Assembly: GCA_030728235.1 (NCBI GenBank)
Contig: JANRAA010000177.1
Location: forward strand, 5,611 to 14,246
Reading direction: 5' to 3'
Source of the DNA: Flavobacteriales bacterium
Lineage (GTDB): Bacteria > Bacteroidota > Bacteroidia > Flavobacteriales_D > Sanyastnellaceae
DNA length: 8,636 nt
The notes under the pieces were generated by a model. It was given only the letters and a program-made list of their open reading frames with translations. It ran no database searches and was not told the origin of the DNA. Positions 6,830-8,636 of this stretch are shown one piece after another. A program made the position numbers and the translations under genes. Each line of letters begins with the position of its first letter. The stretch's first letter is position 1.

Positions 6830-6889
6830 TACATCGTGTTTTTTTCCTCTTTTTTTCCTGCACGCGGCAGGGATGTGAAAGCAGGCGTT

Positions 6890-7564
6890 TTAATCGACCA
6901 GATTCAGGAATTTCAGTTTGTTTCTTTGGAGGACGATCATCTCTTGGAGGCGGATGAAATTTCGCTGATCGAAGCAGAATTCATATGCGAAAAGCAGAAA
7001 ATCCAAACGGTAGGTTTCATCGTCTAGATTGAGAGCAAGGTCACCGATTTGTTGTGTTGTGAGGCAGTATTCAGGAACGGATCGCTTCATGAAGGTGAGG
7101 CGTTGGCGTTCGAAAGCTATTTCATCGATTTGCTGATTGAGGTTGTTCAATCGGTAGGTAGTGCATGGAAATGAACACGAAGTATTTGGCGCGTTGAAAG
7201 ATTGGACATCCAAGGCGCTGCCTTGACCGCCATCGAGACCGAAAACAGCCATGTACTCATCTTGCGACTTCGAAATGGAGAGAGCATATGCTTGACCTTC
7301 AATGAGGAAGACATTCATTCGCAAGTGCGTTGCCGCGCTATCCACAAGAGCAATATCAATCAGACAGTCACCGCTTGGCAAAGAGTCAATTGACGCAGTG
7401 GCATTCACATCGGTGCCGTGCGCACCATTGACGAAAAGAGAACCCGAGAGATCGGGCATAAAAACCGACAACGAAGTATTGAGCGATTGAGCTTGAGCTG
7501 CAACATTCGCGACGACGAGGAGGGAAATAAAAAACGACTGAATTTTCAGAAGATCGTTCGACAT
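6890..7564 (-). CDS. Secreted DUF4476-domain protein of unknown function (224 aa)
   Basis: The product has a signal peptide (hydrophobic FFISLLVVANVAA, likely cleavage near AQA-QS, residue 25-26) and should be exported. Residues about 30-125 are a beta-rich region (LSVFMPDLSGSLFVNG, then MNVFLIEGQAYALSI). A charged helical C-terminus from about 135 has the DUF4476 pattern, with LTTQQIGDLALNLDDETYR then FLLFAYEFCFDQRNFIRL. Five cysteines (67, 130, 134, 167, 197) in an exported protein could form disulfides, including Cys130-xxx-Cys134. A TTG at 7579 would add five residues and overlap the flippase gene. The ATG at 7564 places the gene 2 nt after the flippase stop and was preferred. The family is widespread in Bacteroidota without known function. 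The link to the flippase is positional only. Confidence 0.85.
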   Translation of the reverse strand: MSNDLLKIQSFFISLLVVANVAAQAQSLNTSLSVFMPDLSGSLFVNGAHGTDVNATASIDSLPSGDCLIDIALVDSAATHLRMNVFLIEGQAYALSISKSQDEYMAVFGLDGGQGSALDVQSFNAPNTSCSFPCTTYRLNNLNQQIDEIAFERQRLTFMKRSVPEYCLTTQQIGDLALNLDDETYRLDFLLFAYEFCFDQRNFIRLQEMIVLQRNKLKFLNLVD

Positions 7565-7566
7565 GT

Positions 7567-8636
7567 TTACTTTTTCCAACGCTTTTTTAATGCTTGAACA
7601 GGCAAACGAGAGGCCAATTCATCGAGGATATCGTCTTTGCCCTGTTTAAAAACAAACGGAGCGAACCAGGCGACTATTCCAAGAGCAAGAGTGTTTACGG
7701 ATAGGCCCACAATAAGTTTAACAAATTGATTGTCGCTTATGTTTCCGTTTATTTTCACTGCAATGTATGATGCCACAGCCACCACAACGCTGATGAGCAT
7801 TGCGGGCACAAATTTTTTGATCAGTCGGTTTGGCTTCAGGTCGACCAAATGAAGAGAGAACCCCATGATCAAAACAAATTGGATGAAAACGGCCAGTACC
7901 AGCGCCCACGCTACGCCATGAAGTCCGCTTTTTAAACCGAAATACGTGCCGATTGCTACGCAGATAAGGAACGACGCCTTAATGAGACTGGCGGTGTAGA
8001 CCCGATCCATGGCGCGCACTATGGAGTCAGCGATTTTGATTACCGATCGAAAACCTACAGTTGCGAAGAGGATTTGCACCAGCGGCACAGCATCGAGGTA
8101 TTTAGGACCAAGGAAGAGAACGGTTATTTGTTCGGCGAAGAAGATCATGAACACGCTACCGGGGATTACCAAGATAGCGATGTGGTAAACAGCGCTAAGG
8201 AAGGCCCTTTGCATGCGTGCTTTATCGTCTTGCAGTTGCGACAGGCCTGAGAACATGACACTATCAGACAGTTTACCGAGCACCGTAATAGGCAGTCCCA
8301 TCAGATAAACCGACCGATCGTAGATACCCGTATTGCGCCAACGTTCCATGTCGGCACCTGCAAAATCAGTTTGTGCATATTTCCCTACGATTAGCGTATC
8401 GACTTTGGTAGCAGCGTAATTGAACATGTTGAACAGCGTGCTTCCGCCACCGTAGCGGATCATGTCTTTTGTTGTTTCCCAGTTCCAAGACATGCCGATT
8501 TTAACCGGTTTGTAAATCCAGTAGAGAATCGTCATCAGCGTGTTTTGAGAAAGCAGAGCGAATACGTAAGCCCATAGGTCGTAACCATTGAAAGCCAGAC
8601 CGAGGCCTACGCCCAAGTTTCCGATCGTCATTGCTG
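7567..8636 (-). CDS. Polysaccharide flippase of the MOP superfamily (WzxC/TuaB-like), C-terminal part
   Basis: This is an inner-membrane transporter that should flip lipid-linked oligosaccharide units for surface polysaccharide or LPS. The frame is open to the right edge, so the ATG at 8631 is an internal Met. Full-length relatives have about 480-500 residues, so roughly the first quarter is outside. Residue numbers here count from that Met. Many membrane spans are visible: about 2-40, 147-166, 215-233, 237-260, 273-294 and 306-326. Family segments include NGYDLWAYVFALLSQN, RYGGGSTLFNMFNYAATKVD with LIVGKY, GLPITVLGKLSDSVMF, FFAEQITVLFLGPKY and GLKSGLHGVAWAL. Between IVGKY and IYDRSVYL is a hydrophilic stretch (about 86-101) that seems longer than the usual link. 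The C-terminus is basic (LKKRWKK). The DUF4476 gene follows after 2 nt. Confidence 0.88.
   Translation of the reverse strand, partial: AMTIGNLGVGLGLAFNGYDLWAYVFALLSQNTLMTILYWIYKPVKIGMSWNWETTKDMIRYGGGSTLFNMFNYAATKVDTLIVGKYAQTDFAGADMERWRNTGIYDRSVYLMGLPITVLGKLSDSVMFSGLSQLQDDKARMQRAFLSAVYHIAILVIPGSVFMIFFAEQITVLFLGPKYLDAVPLVQILFATVGFRSVIKIADSIVRAMDRVYTASLIKASFLICVAIGTYFGLKSGLHGVAWALVLAVFIQFVLIMGFSLHLVDLKPNRLIKKFVPAMLISVVVAVASYIAVKINGNISDNQFVKLIVGLSVNTLALGIVAWFAPFVFKQGKDDILDELASRLPVQALKKRWKK

Noticed and set aside
6857..6871. CCTGC-ACGCG-GCAGG hairpin after the DUF4476 gene as a rho-independent terminator
   Set aside because: On the minus strand the hairpin is followed by an A-rich tract, not a T-run. 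The T-run lies on the wrong side, and the stem is only 5 bp.
6836..7027. Plus-strand open frame overlapping the DUF4476 3' end and the serC upstream gap
   Set aside because: Mostly antisense to the DUF4476 gene, with no domain and no conserved character. The opening Phe/Ser-rich part comes from the T-tract.

Overview
The window looks like chromosomal DNA from a member of the Bacteroidota, probably of the flavobacterial/cryomorph type at mid GC. The inference rests on gene content: an exported TPR-type histidine kinase paired with a NarL-type regulator, a DUF4476 secreted protein, and a serC-serA-DUF1015 neighbourhood. Leaders are A-rich with little Shine-Dalgarno signal, and -7-like boxes resemble TAnnTTTG. 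No RNA gene, mobile element or CRISPR array was seen. Both ends of the window cut a gene.

Right part (about 6.9-8.6 kb, all minus strand): the C-terminal 356 residues of a WzxC/TuaB-like polysaccharide flippase, followed 2 nt later by a secreted 224-residue DUF4476 protein. A 112-bp gap leads to the serine block: serC, then serA 3 nt later, then a small TPR lipoprotein 16 nt after serA. SerC and SerA catalyse two steps of phosphorylated serine synthesis (3-phosphoglycerate to phosphohydroxypyruvate to O-phosphoserine). The gap before serC holds a perfect 7-6-7 dyad and an A-tract, a plausible control region.

Middle part (1.53-4.11 kb, plus strand): a two-gene signalling operon that runs towards the lipoprotein gene and overlaps its 3' end by 10 bp. 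It encodes a periplasmic-TPR/one-TM histidine kinase of the HisKA_3 class and a REC-LuxR response regulator that overlaps it by 8 bp. All hallmark phosphotransfer residues are present in both.

Left part (1-1.36 kb, minus strand): a DUF1015 protein with a conserved DGHHR motif, translationally coupled through ATGA to a yggS-type PLP-binding protein that leaves the window. DUF1015 genes often accompany serC/serA in this phylum, so the two-component pair appears to sit inside an otherwise serine/PLP-related cluster. The 171-bp divergent region between DUF1015 and the kinase contains a perfect 12-bp inverted repeat. Each arm carries a -7-like box facing one of the two genes.

Most of the window is conventional. 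The best leads are the possible enzymatic role of DUF1015 next to serine biosynthesis, and the two dyad-symmetric control regions.
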